Below, one piece after another: positions 8,589-18,005 of a stretch of DNA of 64,000 bases (its first letter is position 1; the number at the start of each line of letters is the position of its first letter). The notes beneath the pieces are model-generated. The model had not been told where the DNA came from. It was given only the letters and a program-made list of their open reading frames with translations, and did no database searches. This DNA comes from Streptomyces adustus (GTDB lineage: Bacteria; Actinomycetota; Actinomycetes; Streptomycetales; Streptomycetaceae): positions 1-64,000 of the forward strand of contig NZ_VJZD01000019.1 in the NCBI RefSeq assembly GCF_009377175.1, written 5' to 3'. Position numbers and translations under genes: made by a program.

Positions 8589-9059
8589 TCACACTATGTC
8601 GTCGTCCGCGTGGGCAACGGTCCCGGATGTACCGGCCGCACTCCACAGGTCGACCGGTACGAAGTCCCGGGCCCGGCCGTCCGCGTCGAGGATGCGGCCC
8701 ATGTGCTTGGTGATCCGCAGCGCGATCGAACGGTCGGCGACGCGCAGATGAGGCAGCGCGCGGGCCAGGCGGACCTCCAGCCGCTGGACGTCGGCCAGAG
8801 AGGCGACCCAGGCGATCGCGAGCAGGTTCTGCGGGCCCGCCACCGTCACGCACAGCCGGATCTCGGGGAAGCGCGCCACCTCGTGGGCGGTGGCGTCCAG
8901 GTGCCCGGAGGCCACCGAGGCGAAGAAGGTGACCGAGACCGGCACGCCGGACAGCGGCGGGGCGAGGTCGCAGCGCAGCACCAGCCCGCCCGAACCCAGG
9001 CACCGGGAAGGAGCACGCTCCCGGAGCCTGTGCCGATGTCCACTGCCGCGGCGCCGGGC
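8589..9059 (-). pseudogene. Lrp/AsnC-family regulator remnant lacking its DNA-binding domain
   Basis: The frame directly behind the NCS2 permease stop, without an ATG, encodes the effector-binding (RAM) part of an AsnC-type regulator: GGLVLRCDLAPPLSG, then VSVTFFASVASGHLDA, VTVAGPQNLLAIAWVASLADVQRLE, and ITKHMGRILDADGRARDFVPVDLW. No helix-turn-helix precedes it; the upstream 35 codons are low-complexity and abut the TGA of the permease. It probably is the 3' third of a longer two-RAM-domain AsnC protein left after a deletion. A GTG at 8981 could give a 130-residue product, so expression as a ligand-binding fragment is not excluded. Confidence 0.7.
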
Positions 9060-10469
9060 TCAGGCGGCGGGAGCGGTGTCGGCGACAACCTTCTCGGCAG
9101 GACCGGACTCGGGTTCCGGCTCGGCCTTCCTCCCGCCCGGAGTGTGGTTGAACAGCAGGTTCAGCAGGAACGCGGCGACGGTCGCGCTGGTGATGGCGCT
9201 GCCGCCGATGATCTGCACCCAGGTGGGGAAGGCGTGGTAGAAGGACGGCGCGACGACCGGGAGCATGCCGACGCCTATGGCGACGGCGACGACCAGCAGG
9301 TTGCCGGTGCCCTCGAACTCCACCTTGCGCAGGGTGTTGATGCCGACCGAGGTGACGGTGGCGAACATGACCAGTCCGGCGCCGCCGATGACCGGCCCGG
9401 GCAGGGAGGCCACGATCTCGCCCAGCTTCGGGACGAGGGCGAGGGCGACCAGGATGCCGCCCGCGACGGCGGCGACGTAGCGGCTGCGGACCTTGGTCAT
9501 GCCGACCAGGCCGACGTTCTGGGCGAAGACGGTGTCCAGGAAGCCGTTCATGATGCCGCCGAAGATGCCCGAGACGCCGTCGGCGGCCAGGCCGCGGGCC
9601 AGGTCCTTCCGGGAGAGCGGGCGTCCGGTCATCTCACCGACGGCGAGCATGTCGGCGGTCGACTCGGTGAACGTCACCAGCATGACCACGCACATCGAGA
9701 TGACCGCCGCGACGGGGAAGTGCGGAGCGCCGAAGTGGAATGGGGACGCCAGACCGAACCAGTCGGCCCCTCCCACGGAGGAGAAGTCCGTCAGGCCCAT
9801 GGGCACGGCGACGAGCGTGCCGACGATCAGACCGAGCAGGACACCGAGCTGGGAGAAGAAGCCGCTGGTGCAGCGGTTGACCACGACGATGAGCAGCACG
9901 ATCCCGCCGGCCAGCGCGAGATGGCTGGGAGCGGCGTAGTCCTTGGCCGTGGCGTCCTGCCCGGCGATCAGCCCGGCTGCCACCCCGATCAGGGACAGCC
10001 CGATGACGGTGATGACGGAGCCGCTGACCAGGGGCGGGAAGAACCGCACCGCTCGGGCGAAGGGGACGGCGACCAGCAGTCCGAAGACGCCGGCGGCGAT
10101 CATCGAGCCGTAGACCGCCTGCATGCCGTACTCGCCCGCGATCAGGATCATCGGAGTGACGGCGGTGAAGGTGGCACCGGCGACCACCGGCAGCCGCACG
10201 CCCAGCACCTTGCCGATGCCGAGCGCCTGAAGGAGCGTCACCAGACCGGCCACCAGCAGATCGGCGTTGATGAGCAGGCCGATGGTGGAGGTGTCGAGCT
10301 TGGCCGCCGCTCCGAAGACCAGCGGGACGGTGACGCAGCCGGTGTACATCACCAGCACGTGCTGGAGACCGAGCAGGCCGAGCCGCGCGGGCGGCAGGAC
10401 CTCGTCGACCGGGTGCCGGGCGGGCGCGGCGGCGGGTTCGGACGCGGATGCGTCAGGGGGCTGGGACAC
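9060..10469 (-). CDS. NCS2-family nucleobase (xanthine/uracil-type) permease
   Basis: A 469-residue transporter of the nucleobase:cation symporter-2 family. The core shows the expected order: LGLQHVLVMYTGCVTVPLVFG (TM1 motif with QHVL), the ATFTAVTPMILIAG stretch, the LPPLVxG-equivalent FFPPLVSGSVITVIG, VTFTESTADMLAVGEMTG (carrying the conserved acidic residue of TM8), and the NCS2 signature FAQNVGLVGMTKVRSRYV. Start: GTG at 10469 with GGAGG 6 bp upstream; longer frames lack a binding site. Likely imports xanthine, uric acid or uracil with protons or sodium. The threonine dehydratase upstream is on the same strand but 290 bp away. Confidence 0.92.
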   Translation of the reverse strand: MSQPPDASASEPAAAPARHPVDEVLPPARLGLLGLQHVLVMYTGCVTVPLVFGAAAKLDTSTIGLLINADLLVAGLVTLLQALGIGKVLGVRLPVVAGATFTAVTPMILIAGEYGMQAVYGSMIAAGVFGLLVAVPFARAVRFFPPLVSGSVITVIGLSLIGVAAGLIAGQDATAKDYAAPSHLALAGGIVLLIVVVNRCTSGFFSQLGVLLGLIVGTLVAVPMGLTDFSSVGGADWFGLASPFHFGAPHFPVAAVISMCVVMLVTFTESTADMLAVGEMTGRPLSRKDLARGLAADGVSGIFGGIMNGFLDTVFAQNVGLVGMTKVRSRYVAAVAGGILVALALVPKLGEIVASLPGPVIGGAGLVMFATVTSVGINTLRKVEFEGTGNLLVVAVAIGVGMLPVVAPSFYHAFPTWVQIIGGSAITSATVAAFLLNLLFNHTPGGRKAEPEPESGPAEKVVADTAPAA

Positions 10470-10760
10470 AGCGAACCTCCGGAGACGAAGCGGAGCTTGA
10501 CGAGGATGGGGAGAGCGGCAGTCTGCGAGCGAGGTGGGCGCGAAGGAGGGGACGGGGCCTTGGGGCACCGACCGGAACAGCGGTTCAACTTTTTGTTGAC
10601 GGCGTTTCACTCGCGTTTCCGTGGCCGAACAGCGCTGTTGCTTTTGCTGTGGTCGGGCATTCGCGGTCACCCATGACGCGCCGCGGACGTCTCGCCTATC
10701 TCCGTCGCCGCGGCCGCGTTCCTCGGCCCCGCTCGCTCAGTGCACTTCGGCCCCGCTCGC

Positions 10761-11801
10761 TCAGTGCGATTCGGACCTGGTCGCGAGGTCGCTCGGATCG
10801 GTGTTGGCGCCGCAGAGGACCACGCAGACCTTCTCGCCCTTGCCAGGGCGGTAGCCGCGGTCCGATGCGGTGGGCCCGTCGGGCGTGTGCCCGTCCGGGG
10901 AGGTGAGAGCGGCGAGGGCGGTGGCGGCACCGTGTTCGACCGCCACCTTGCGGTGATCCCACAGCGCCTGTCGGGCGCGGACGATCTCGGAGTCCGCCAC
11001 GAGCACGGACTGCACCCCGTCCTGCCGGGCGGCATGCAGTGCCATGGCGGAGGTACGGCGTGCGCCGAGGGAGTCGGCGGCGACCGACTCCACGGCGACA
11101 TCGACGACGGCGCCGGACTGTAGGGCGGCGTTGAGGGCGCGGCAGTTCTCGGGTTCGACCGCGACGGTGCGGATGCCGTGGTGCTGGGCTGCGGTGGCCA
11201 CTCCGGCGAACAGCCCACCACCACCGACCGCGACCACCACGGTGTCCAGGTCGGGGATGCGGTGGCGGATCTCCTCCAGCAGAGTGCCGGCCCCGGCCGC
11301 GATGAGCGGGTGGTCGTAGGCGTGGCTCGCCAGGGCGCCCGTGGTGTTCGTGAACTCCTCGCAGGCTGCGAGGGCTTCGGCGTACTCGGAGCCGATGAGA
11401 CGTACGTCGGCGCCGTAGCCACGGAGCTTGGCCACCTTCACGGCCGGGGCGTTGGCCGGCAGGAAGACGGTGGCCCGCACTCCCTGCTGCTGCGCGGCCC
11501 AGGCGCACGCCAGTCCGGCGTTGCCGCCGGAGGCGATGGTGACTCCGACCTCGGGGAGGGTGCCCGCTTCGCGGTGGGCCTGGATGAAGTTCTGGGCGCC
11601 GCGAGCCTTGAAACTGCCGGTGTGCTGCATGAACTCCAGGGCCAGCCACACCTGGCAGGGTTCCTCGGCCCGGTCGTCGGGGGAGTCGCGGTCGGCGGTG
11701 CGGATGGCACCCGGGTCTACCGGGGTGACGGTGACGGGGCGGACGCGTCCGGCGATCCGGTCGGCGGCGGCCTTGATGTCGCCGTAGGTGAGGATCTGCA
11801 T
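10761..11801 (-). CDS. PLP-dependent threonine/serine dehydratase
   Basis: A 346-residue fold-type II PLP enzyme. HTGSFKARGA supplies the Schiff-base lysine, IASGGNAGLACAWAA the phosphate-contact SGGNxG loop, and VVVAVGGGGLFAGVA the tetraglycine phosphate-binding loop. There is no C-terminal ACT regulatory domain, so it belongs to the short catabolic class that deaminates threonine or serine to 2-oxo acids. Start ATG 11801 has GGAG 9 bp upstream. It is divergent from a TetR regulator with a palindromic site between them. Confidence 0.9.
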   Translation of the reverse strand: MQILTYGDIKAAADRIAGRVRPVTVTPVDPGAIRTADRDSPDDRAEEPCQVWLALEFMQHTGSFKARGAQNFIQAHREAGTLPEVGVTIASGGNAGLACAWAAQQQGVRATVFLPANAPAVKVAKLRGYGADVRLIGSEYAEALAACEEFTNTTGALASHAYDHPLIAAGAGTLLEEIRHRIPDLDTVVVAVGGGGLFAGVATAAQHHGIRTVAVEPENCRALNAALQSGAVVDVAVESVAADSLGARRTSAMALHAARQDGVQSVLVADSEIVRARQALWDHRKVAVEHGAATALAALTSPDGHTPDGPTASDRGYRPGKGEKVCVVLCGANTDPSDLATRSESH

Positions 11802-11905
11802 CTTGTTGCTCCAGAGAGTCAGGACCAGGCGAGGGCCGGGCCGAAACGAGCGATGCGGTTCGGGGCGTGTCGCCCCCGTGGAGGAGGGTGGGCCTGGCGT
11901 GGCGA

Positions 11906-11919
11906 TACGGTGTACCGTA
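11906..11919. promoter_or_regulatory. TetR-type palindromic operator
   Basis: TACGGT-GT-ACCGTA is a perfect 6+6 inverted repeat around two bases, placed 12 bp before the TetR ATG and about 105 bp before the dehydratase start. TetR-family genes of actinobacteria very often carry such sites overlapping their own promoter. Confidence 0.65.
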
Positions 11920-11930
11920 CGCTGACTCGT

Positions 11931-12596
11931 ATGCCTAGGCAATCCGCTTCCCTGGACCTCGCCACCCCTCGGCGCATCGCCGAGACCGCCCTGCGGATCG
12001 TGGATCAGGACGGGCATTCCGCCCTCAGTTTCCGCACCCTGGCCGCCGCGCTGGACATCTCCGTCGCCGCTCTCCAGCGCCGCTGCACCGACCTGGCCGG
12101 CCTGCTGGACCTGGTCACCGACCATCTCGCCGCACGTCTGCCGCAGATCCCCGCGGGCGCCGACTGGGCCGGCGCCACCGAGCGGCGGTTCAGCGCGCTG
12201 TACGAGCTGCTGACGGCTCATCCGGGCCTGGTCGCTCTGCGCGGCGCGCGGCCCTGGCTGGGCCCGCAGCTCCTCAAACGGCTGGTGGAGCCGCAGCTCG
12301 CCGACTTCCGCAAGGCCGGCATGACGCCCGAGGCGGCGATGGTCACCTACCGGCGGCTGTACCTGCTCACGCTCGGCAGCGCGAGCTTCGTCGATCACCG
12401 GGACCCGAGGACCACCCAGACCGCCACCCGCCAAGCACTGGCCGCGCTCGATCCCGAGGAGTTCCCGGAGCTGACAGGCCACCTGTCGGCGATCCTGCCG
12501 GCCATGGTCGACCACGAGGTCTACTACGGCGCCCTTCGCCAGCTGATCCACGCCGCCGCCCCGGCACGGACCGGCGCCGAAGGGAGCGGGCGGTGA
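11931..12596 (+). CDS. TetR-family transcriptional regulator
   Basis: A 221-residue regulator. The N-terminal helix-turn-helix reads RIAETALRIVDQDGHSALSFRTLAAALDISVAALQRRCTD, that is, the TetR fold in which the usual LYRHF recognition end is replaced by LQRRC. The remainder is a helical ligand-binding domain with TetR_C-like pattern. The ATG directly follows the palindrome 11906-11919, suggesting autoregulation. Divergent from the threonine/serine dehydratase, which is its most probable target. Ligand unknown. Confidence 0.88.
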   Translation: MPRQSASLDLATPRRIAETALRIVDQDGHSALSFRTLAAALDISVAALQRRCTDLAGLLDLVTDHLAARLPQIPAGADWAGATERRFSALYELLTAHPGLVALRGARPWLGPQLLKRLVEPQLADFRKAGMTPEAAMVTYRRLYLLTLGSASFVDHRDPRTTQTATRQALAALDPEEFPELTGHLSAILPAMVDHEVYYGALRQLIHAAAPARTGAEGSGR

Positions 12597-12682
12597 CCGT
12601 GCAATTGAGCGCCGGAACAAGGCGGTACACCGGATCACGAGTAGCTCTTTTCCGAAGGGAGAGCCGTGATTAGGGTGTCGTG

Positions 12683-13498
12683 ATGCCTATGGATCATTTC
12701 ACCTGGTCGTCGATCGCCGCCGAGGGCTTCCCCTTCCCTGAGGGCGTTCCGGCATCCCGGGTCGGTGATGAGCTGTCGGCCATGCTGGTCTCCCCTGATC
12801 CCAAGGTCCGCGATGACCAGGCGTACACCGCCGCCGCGCGCTGGATAGGCGAAGGCCGGCTCGATGAGGTCTTGGAGCACCTCGGGGACACGGCAGTGGG
12901 TCGCTTCACGCATCCCGAGATCCAGGCGAGGACGTTCGCACCGCTTGTCCTGCGATGCGTGCTGGCGCGCGCAGCGGCCGCGCCCGGCGCCGTGCCGAAG
13001 GCCGCCGCCGAGCGTTGGTATGCCCCCTTCACCGCCTGGTATCCGATCGAGCGTGACACCCGTGGCTGGGACGACTCGCTGGGCTGGCTGCACGCCGTCG
13101 CCCATGGCGCCGACGCGGCCGCAGCGTTCGCGCAGGCGTTGCCGGGTCGCCGCGCGGAGCTGCTGGAACTGTGTGCCCGCCGGATGACGGCTGTGGCCGA
13201 CTACCGGTACGTCCAGCTGGAGGATGCCCGTCTGGCCCGTGCGATCGGCCGCATCCTGCTCGCTCCCGGTCTGTCGGCCGAGCAGGCCACGGGGTGGCTG
13301 AGCGTGGTTGCCAAGGCGCTGGAGGCCGGCGGTCCCGGACCGGTGCCGCCGTGGGCGTTCAACACGATTGCGACACTGCAGTCGCTGCACCTGCATCTGA
13401 GTCGCGGCCTGGCCGAGGGAGGCGTTCCTTTCCACGCTGCCGTGGTTGCCGAAGAAGTGGCCGCCATCCTTCGCCTGCCCTATCAGTGGCTCGCGTGA
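12683..13498 (+). CDS. DUF2785-family protein
   Basis: A 271-residue helical protein matching the DUF2785 pattern: ARWIGEGRLDEVLEHLGD near residues 54-71, then the family core YPIERDTRGWDDSLGWLHAVAHGADAA around residues 117-143, and a C-terminal helical region. In the family the core His/Asp residues are conserved but no biochemical role is established. The ATG at 12683 is chosen over an adjacent GTG at 12680. It stands alone downstream of the TetR gene on the same strand. A cytoplasmic location is expected. Confidence 0.75.
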   Translation: MPMDHFTWSSIAAEGFPFPEGVPASRVGDELSAMLVSPDPKVRDDQAYTAAARWIGEGRLDEVLEHLGDTAVGRFTHPEIQARTFAPLVLRCVLARAAAAPGAVPKAAAERWYAPFTAWYPIERDTRGWDDSLGWLHAVAHGADAAAAFAQALPGRRAELLELCARRMTAVADYRYVQLEDARLARAIGRILLAPGLSAEQATGWLSVVAKALEAGGPGPVPPWAFNTIATLQSLHLHLSRGLAEGGVPFHAAVVAEEVAAILRLPYQWLA

Positions 13499-13621
13499 CA
13501 GGGACCGCAAACGGGCTCCGGACCACTCGTGCTCTCAGCATGCTGCCGCCCGGGGGCGACAAGTTCTCGCGATTCAGCGTCCCTGTCGTCGTGGTGCTGG
13601 TGGCCCGGGAAGGTCGACCAT

Positions 13622-14119
13622 GTGGTCACGACCCCCTTACCCCGCCCGCCGCAGGTCGACGGCCGACCGGATCCGACAGGCGGGACCACTGCGCACGGTG
13701 AAGAGTCTGCTCCCGGCAGCGGGTACCTGCTGGACAACGCGCGCGCCGAGGCCGGCGAGCGATTCGTCCGGCCGGCCGAGCTGTTCGACGGTGTGACGCG
13801 CGGGCACTTCGATCGACTGGATTCGGGCCGGGTACGAGGTGCGCCGGCACGACGTCGCACGGCATCCGCGAAGAAGCAGACGCAGGTCAGGTTGGAGGAG
13901 GCCGTGCTGGAGGCCGGCAGGGCCGCCGCCCGCGCCCGTCGGCCGGACTACGACAAATACGTGGAACGCCTCGTCATCGAGGACACCACGGGCGCCCGTG
14001 CCGCCGGCATGACAGCCGCCCAGAAGCTCATCGACGCGCACGGCAGCTTCCTCGACGACCTGGAGCAGCAGCTCGACGCCCCGTACGCAGACCCGCAGCC
14101 CGGCGCAACCCCACCGCGA
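13622..14119 (+). pseudogene. Fused remnants: methyltransferase N-terminus and ribbon-helix-helix antitoxin-like segment
   Basis: One frame carries pieces of two unrelated genes. About 13712-13820 reads YLLDNARAEAGERF...AELFD, the N-terminal signature of a Streptomyces SAM methyltransferase family, but no SAM-binding motif follows. From about 13857 the same frame reads AKKQTQVRLEEAVLEAGRAAA, then KYVERLVIEDTTGARAAGM and an acidic helix to about 14090, resembling small antitoxin-like DNA-binding proteins; it has no start codon of its own. The frame then loses coding character. I interpret the stretch 13499-14577 as deletion-joined debris, not a working gene, though a fused product from an upstream ATG is formally open. 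Confidence 0.45.
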
Positions 14120-14577
14120 ACAGCTCACCGCACTGGCCCACGAGATGAACAACCCACGCGGCACCAGCGACCGGATCGCGTCCTTCCCGCGGACGTGGAA
14201 ACCCTGACCGGACCTCAGCGCTGTCCAGACCTCTCGTCGGCTTGCACTTCACTGTTGAGTTTCGTTCACTTTGACGCCCTCATTGACCGCGAATCGAACA
14301 TGACGCCACACTGACGGGCAACGCCTCTCAACCGGTGCGTGACGACCGGACGCTGCTCGTTGTCTCACGTTCGAAGGCTTACGGTGCTGTGCCCAGGCGC
14401 AGCAGAGGAAGGAAGCGTGCGGAAGCGGCACGCGGCACCCGGCACCCGGCGGCCGAGGGGCCTTCATCCGGGCCCAGCCATGTGTACCGCCGTGCCCGCG
14501 CGCTGCCGACGTCCAAAAGCGGCGCAGCGAGCCGGGGTTGGGATGCGACGCCTCATCACCAAGTAAACGGAGTTGAC

Positions 14578-17500
14578 ATGCCAAGTGCGGTGAAGATGCG
14601 ACGTTTCAGATCCATGCGGCGGCAGGTGAGCACGGCCGTAGCGCTGTCACTTGTCACCGCCATGGCGCTTGCCGGCGGCGGCGCGGCCTCGGCCAGTCCC
14701 CTGACTTCCCGGGATGCCGCCGGCCGGCGCATTCCGACCATCGCATCCGGTGACGCCCGCTTCCAGGTCCTGTCGCCGACACTGATCCGCACCGAATACG
14801 CGGGCGACGGGAAGTTCACCGACGATCCCACCTTCAACGCGATAGGCCGCACCGGTTTCGCCGAGACCGCCTACTCGACCCGAATATCCGACGGCTGGCT
14901 CACCATCAAGACCAGCGCCACCGAATTACGCTACAAGGTCGGATCCGGACCGTTCGATACGGACAATCTCTCCGTGCGTGAGACCGCAGGCGACAACCCG
15001 GTCACCGCCACCCCCTGGCAGCGACTGACATGCTCGCTCGGCGCACTGTGCGAGGCCGAGAAGCTTCAACTCGACGGCGTGGCCGTTGCGGCGGACCACA
15101 GTGGCCACACCGGCGCGGGCTTCGCAGCCGGCTTCGCGGGAACCGGCAGCTCGGCAAAGGCTGACATCGATGTCAGCAGCGCCGGGACGTACGACTTCGA
15201 TGTGCGCTACGCCAACTCTTCCGGCGGCGACGGAAAAACCGAGACAAGGACGCTCTCCCTCACCGTGGACGGTGCCGCGCCGCAGAAGGTGACCCTGCCG
15301 ACCACGGCGAACTGGGACTCCTGGAAGCTGGCCACCACACAGGTTGCACTCGGCGCCGGTCACCACACTCTGGCGCTCACCCGGACCGCCGCCGACTCCG
15401 GAAACGTCAACGTCGACAGTGTCGCCCTGGTCCGCTCCAACGACCCGTATCCGTCGGTCTCCACCACCGCCATCACCAGCTGCCTGCTCGGCACGAGTTG
15501 CGAGGCGGAAGCGGGGCGGACCTCCGGTAGCGCCGTAAGCGCCAATGACCACCAGGGCTTCGCCGGAAACGGCTTCGTCGCCGAGATGAACCAAGGCGCC
15601 AGCGTGACCGCCCACTTGGTCGGGGTCCCCGAAAAGGGCACCTACACGCTGCGGATCCGCTACGCCAACGGTACTGGCGGAGACGGCCGGCACGAAACCC
15701 GTACCGCGTCCATCGCGTCGGGCGGCACGAACGTCCCCCTGTCGCTCCCGGCCACAGAGGACTGGAACGACTGGGAGACCGCAACGGCACGCGTCACGCT
15801 GAACGCGGGCCAGGACGACCTCAGCATCAACTGTCCTGATACGACGAGCTGCCACGTCAACCTGGACACCATCTCCCTGGCCCCGGCCGACACCCCTGCG
15901 CCGCAGCCGCATCTCGCACTCGGCGGCTACCGTCGCGGCCTGGACGGTGTGACCGGCAACGGCCCCGCTCCCGTCACCACGCCCGGCCTCCTGAACAAGG
16001 ACGGCTGGTACCTGCTGGACGACACCGTGTCGGCGCTGTACGACACAGCGACGCAGAAGGTCACGCCCCGGCCCTCGCACGGCGGCAGCCCCTACCAGGA
16101 CGGCTATGTCTTCGGCTTGGGACACGACTACAAACAGGGCCTGAGCGACCTGGCGACGCTGACCGGCCCGTCCGCGCTGCTGCCGCAATGGGCCTACGGC
16201 GTCTGGTACTCGGAGTACATCGACCGCACGGCAGCCGACTACGAGAACACGATCCTGCCGGCCTTCAGATCCGAGGGCGTACCCCTGGACGTGCTGGTGA
16301 CCGACACCGACTTCAAGGCCGTGAACGACTGGAGCGGATGGGAGATCGACACCGCCAAGTTCCCCGACCCCAAAGGCTTTTTCGACTGGTCCGCCAAAGA
16401 GGGGCTGCACAACACACTCAACGTGCACCCCAGCATCCTTGCCTCCGACCCCCAGTTCGCGCAGGCACAGGCAACGGCCAAGGGCAAGCTGACGAAGGGA
16501 GGTTGTGCGTCGGCCGCTTCGGTCCAGGGCAACTGCTACACCTTCGACTTCGGCGACCCCGATCAGCTCAAGGCCTACCTGGACCTGCACCGCACCATGG
16601 ACGAACAGGGCAACGACTTCTGGTGGCTCGACTGGTGCTGCGACCAGTCGCAGGCATCGTCGCCAGGTGTCACGCCGGACGCGTGGATCAACCAGCAGTA
16701 CGCCGCTCTCACCGGCCAGGGCTCCGGCCGAGGCTTCGTCCTGTCCCGCGCCTATGGCTCACTCCAGGCGGGTGGCTACAGCGGTCAGCAAGGCCTGCCG
16801 ACCGGACCGTGGGCCGACAAGCGCAGCACCGTCCACTTCACCGGCGACACCTCCTCGACCTGGGGCACCCTGAAGCTGGAAGTCGGATACACCCCAGGTG
16901 AGTCCGCCGCCACCGGACTGGCCGCCATCACCCACGACATCGGCGGTCACAACGACACGACGGGCCTCAAGGGTTCGGAGACCTACACCGACGCCGGCGG
17001 CACACACACCACGCACAAACTGCCGGACGACCTGTACGCCCGCTGGGTCCAGTTCGGAACCTTCCAGCCGATCGAGCGTCTGCACAGCAACCACAGCGAC
17101 CGGCTGCCCTGGCAGTACGGCCCGCAAGCGCGCCAATCGGCGGACAAGTTCCTCAACCTCCGTGAAAATCTGGTCCCTTACACCTACTCGCTGGCTGAGG
17201 AGGCGAACCGGACCGGCACCCCGATCGTTCGTCCCACCTACCTGGAATACCCCGACGAGGCGCAGGCGTACGCCACCGCGAGCAGCGAGTACTTCTACGG
17301 CTCCGACATCCTGGTCGCCCCTGTCACGACAGCAGGGACGACCGCGACCACCTCGGTGTGGTTCCCGCCCGGCCAGTGGACCGACTACTTCACGGGAAAG
17401 ACGTACCAGGGCGGCACCACACAGGAGATCACGACCGACCTGAACTCCATGCCCGTGTTCATGAAAGCCGGCGGGATCCTTCCGACCCGCACCCATGACA

Positions 17501-17886
17501 CCACCAGCAACGACGAGGCTCCGCCGACCGCATTGACGCTGACCATCGCCGCAGGCGCGTCGGGCACCTACACCCTCTACGAGGACGATGGGTCCACCGC
17601 CGCCTCACGCCACCACGGCCACAACGCCACCACAACCATCCGATACGCCGAGAACCGGGGACACCACACCGTCTCCATCGGCGCGGCGAAAGGCTCCTTC
17701 CGCGGCCAGGTGAGGAACCGGCAGTGGACGCTGTCCATCCTCGGAGTCACCCACCTGCCGGCCAAGGTCACCACACACGAGGGACGACTCGCCCCGAGCC
17801 GGTACCACTGGGACGCCACCACACGCGTCCTGACTCTCACCCTGCCTCAACGCACCACGCACACCCCGATCACCGTGACCTACTAG
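14578..17886 (+). CDS. Secreted glycoside hydrolase family 31 enzyme with two CBM35-like modules
   Basis: A 1102-residue exported protein. A signal peptide (basic MRRFRSMRRQ, hydrophobic core, ASAS near residue 40) is followed by the GH31 N-terminal region. Two related modules are inserted near residues 145-285 and 300-440; each begins with C-L-x-T/A-x-C-E-A-E and contains an RYANxxGGDG motif, the carbohydrate-binding CBM35/CBM6-like pattern. The catalytic barrel follows: QWAYGVWYSEY, VTDTDF, the nucleophile region WWLDWCCD (candidate Asp685), HFTGDTSSTW (candidate acid/base Asp757) and HDIGGH. C-terminal beta domains end with YTLYEDDG. Likely cleaves alpha-linked glucosides or xylosides outside the cell. 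ATG preceded by GGAG; strong hairpin follows. Confidence 0.9.
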   Translation: MPSAVKMRRFRSMRRQVSTAVALSLVTAMALAGGGAASASPLTSRDAAGRRIPTIASGDARFQVLSPTLIRTEYAGDGKFTDDPTFNAIGRTGFAETAYSTRISDGWLTIKTSATELRYKVGSGPFDTDNLSVRETAGDNPVTATPWQRLTCSLGALCEAEKLQLDGVAVAADHSGHTGAGFAAGFAGTGSSAKADIDVSSAGTYDFDVRYANSSGGDGKTETRTLSLTVDGAAPQKVTLPTTANWDSWKLATTQVALGAGHHTLALTRTAADSGNVNVDSVALVRSNDPYPSVSTTAITSCLLGTSCEAEAGRTSGSAVSANDHQGFAGNGFVAEMNQGASVTAHLVGVPEKGTYTLRIRYANGTGGDGRHETRTASIASGGTNVPLSLPATEDWNDWETATARVTLNAGQDDLSINCPDTTSCHVNLDTISLAPADTPAPQPHLALGGYRRGLDGVTGNGPAPVTTPGLLNKDGWYLLDDTVSALYDTATQKVTPRPSHGGSPYQDGYVFGLGHDYKQGLSDLATLTGPSALLPQWAYGVWYSEYIDRTAADYENTILPAFRSEGVPLDVLVTDTDFKAVNDWSGWEIDTAKFPDPKGFFDWSAKEGLHNTLNVHPSILASDPQFAQAQATAKGKLTKGGCASAASVQGNCYTFDFGDPDQLKAYLDLHRTMDEQGNDFWWLDWCCDQSQASSPGVTPDAWINQQYAALTGQGSGRGFVLSRAYGSLQAGGYSGQQGLPTGPWADKRSTVHFTGDTSSTWGTLKLEVGYTPGESAATGLAAITHDIGGHNDTTGLKGSETYTDAGGTHTTHKLPDDLYARWVQFGTFQPIERLHSNHSDRLPWQYGPQARQSADKFLNLRENLVPYTYSLAEEANRTGTPIVRPTYLEYPDEAQAYATASSEYFYGSDILVAPVTTAGTTATTSVWFPPGQWTDYFTGKTYQGGTTQEITTDLNSMPVFMKAGGILPTRTHDTTSNDEAPPTALTLTIAAGASGTYTLYEDDGSTAASRHHGHNATTTIRYAENRGHHTVSIGAAKGSFRGQVRNRQWTLSILGVTHLPAKVTTHEGRLAPSRYHWDATTRVLTLTLPQRTTHTPITVTY

Positions 17887-17906
17887 GTTCCTGACAAGCG
17901 GATCTC

Positions 17907-17943
17907 GCCCGCCCGGTCCGGCCTAAAGCCGGGCTGGGCGGGC
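17907..17943 (+). terminator. Hairpin terminator after the GH31 gene
   Basis: GC-rich stem (GCCCGCCCGG... paired with ...CCGGGCTGGGCGGGC) around a short A-rich loop, 20 bp after the stop codon. No T tract, as usual in Streptomyces. Confidence 0.6.
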
Positions 17944-18005
17944 CACTCGGAGCGGCACGGCCACCGCGTGACCCGGGTCCAGAGTCCTGGGCCGAGTTGC
18001 CGAGA

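Noticed and set aside
8610-10676. A 688-codon Gly/Asp/His-rich frame antisense to the NCS2 permease
   Set aside because: Antisense shadow caused by GC-rich codons; no domain or RBS.
10761-12638. Reading the dehydratase as a 625-residue protein extending into the TetR gene
   Set aside because: The PLP enzyme starts naturally at 11801 with an RBS; the extension is antisense to the TetR gene.
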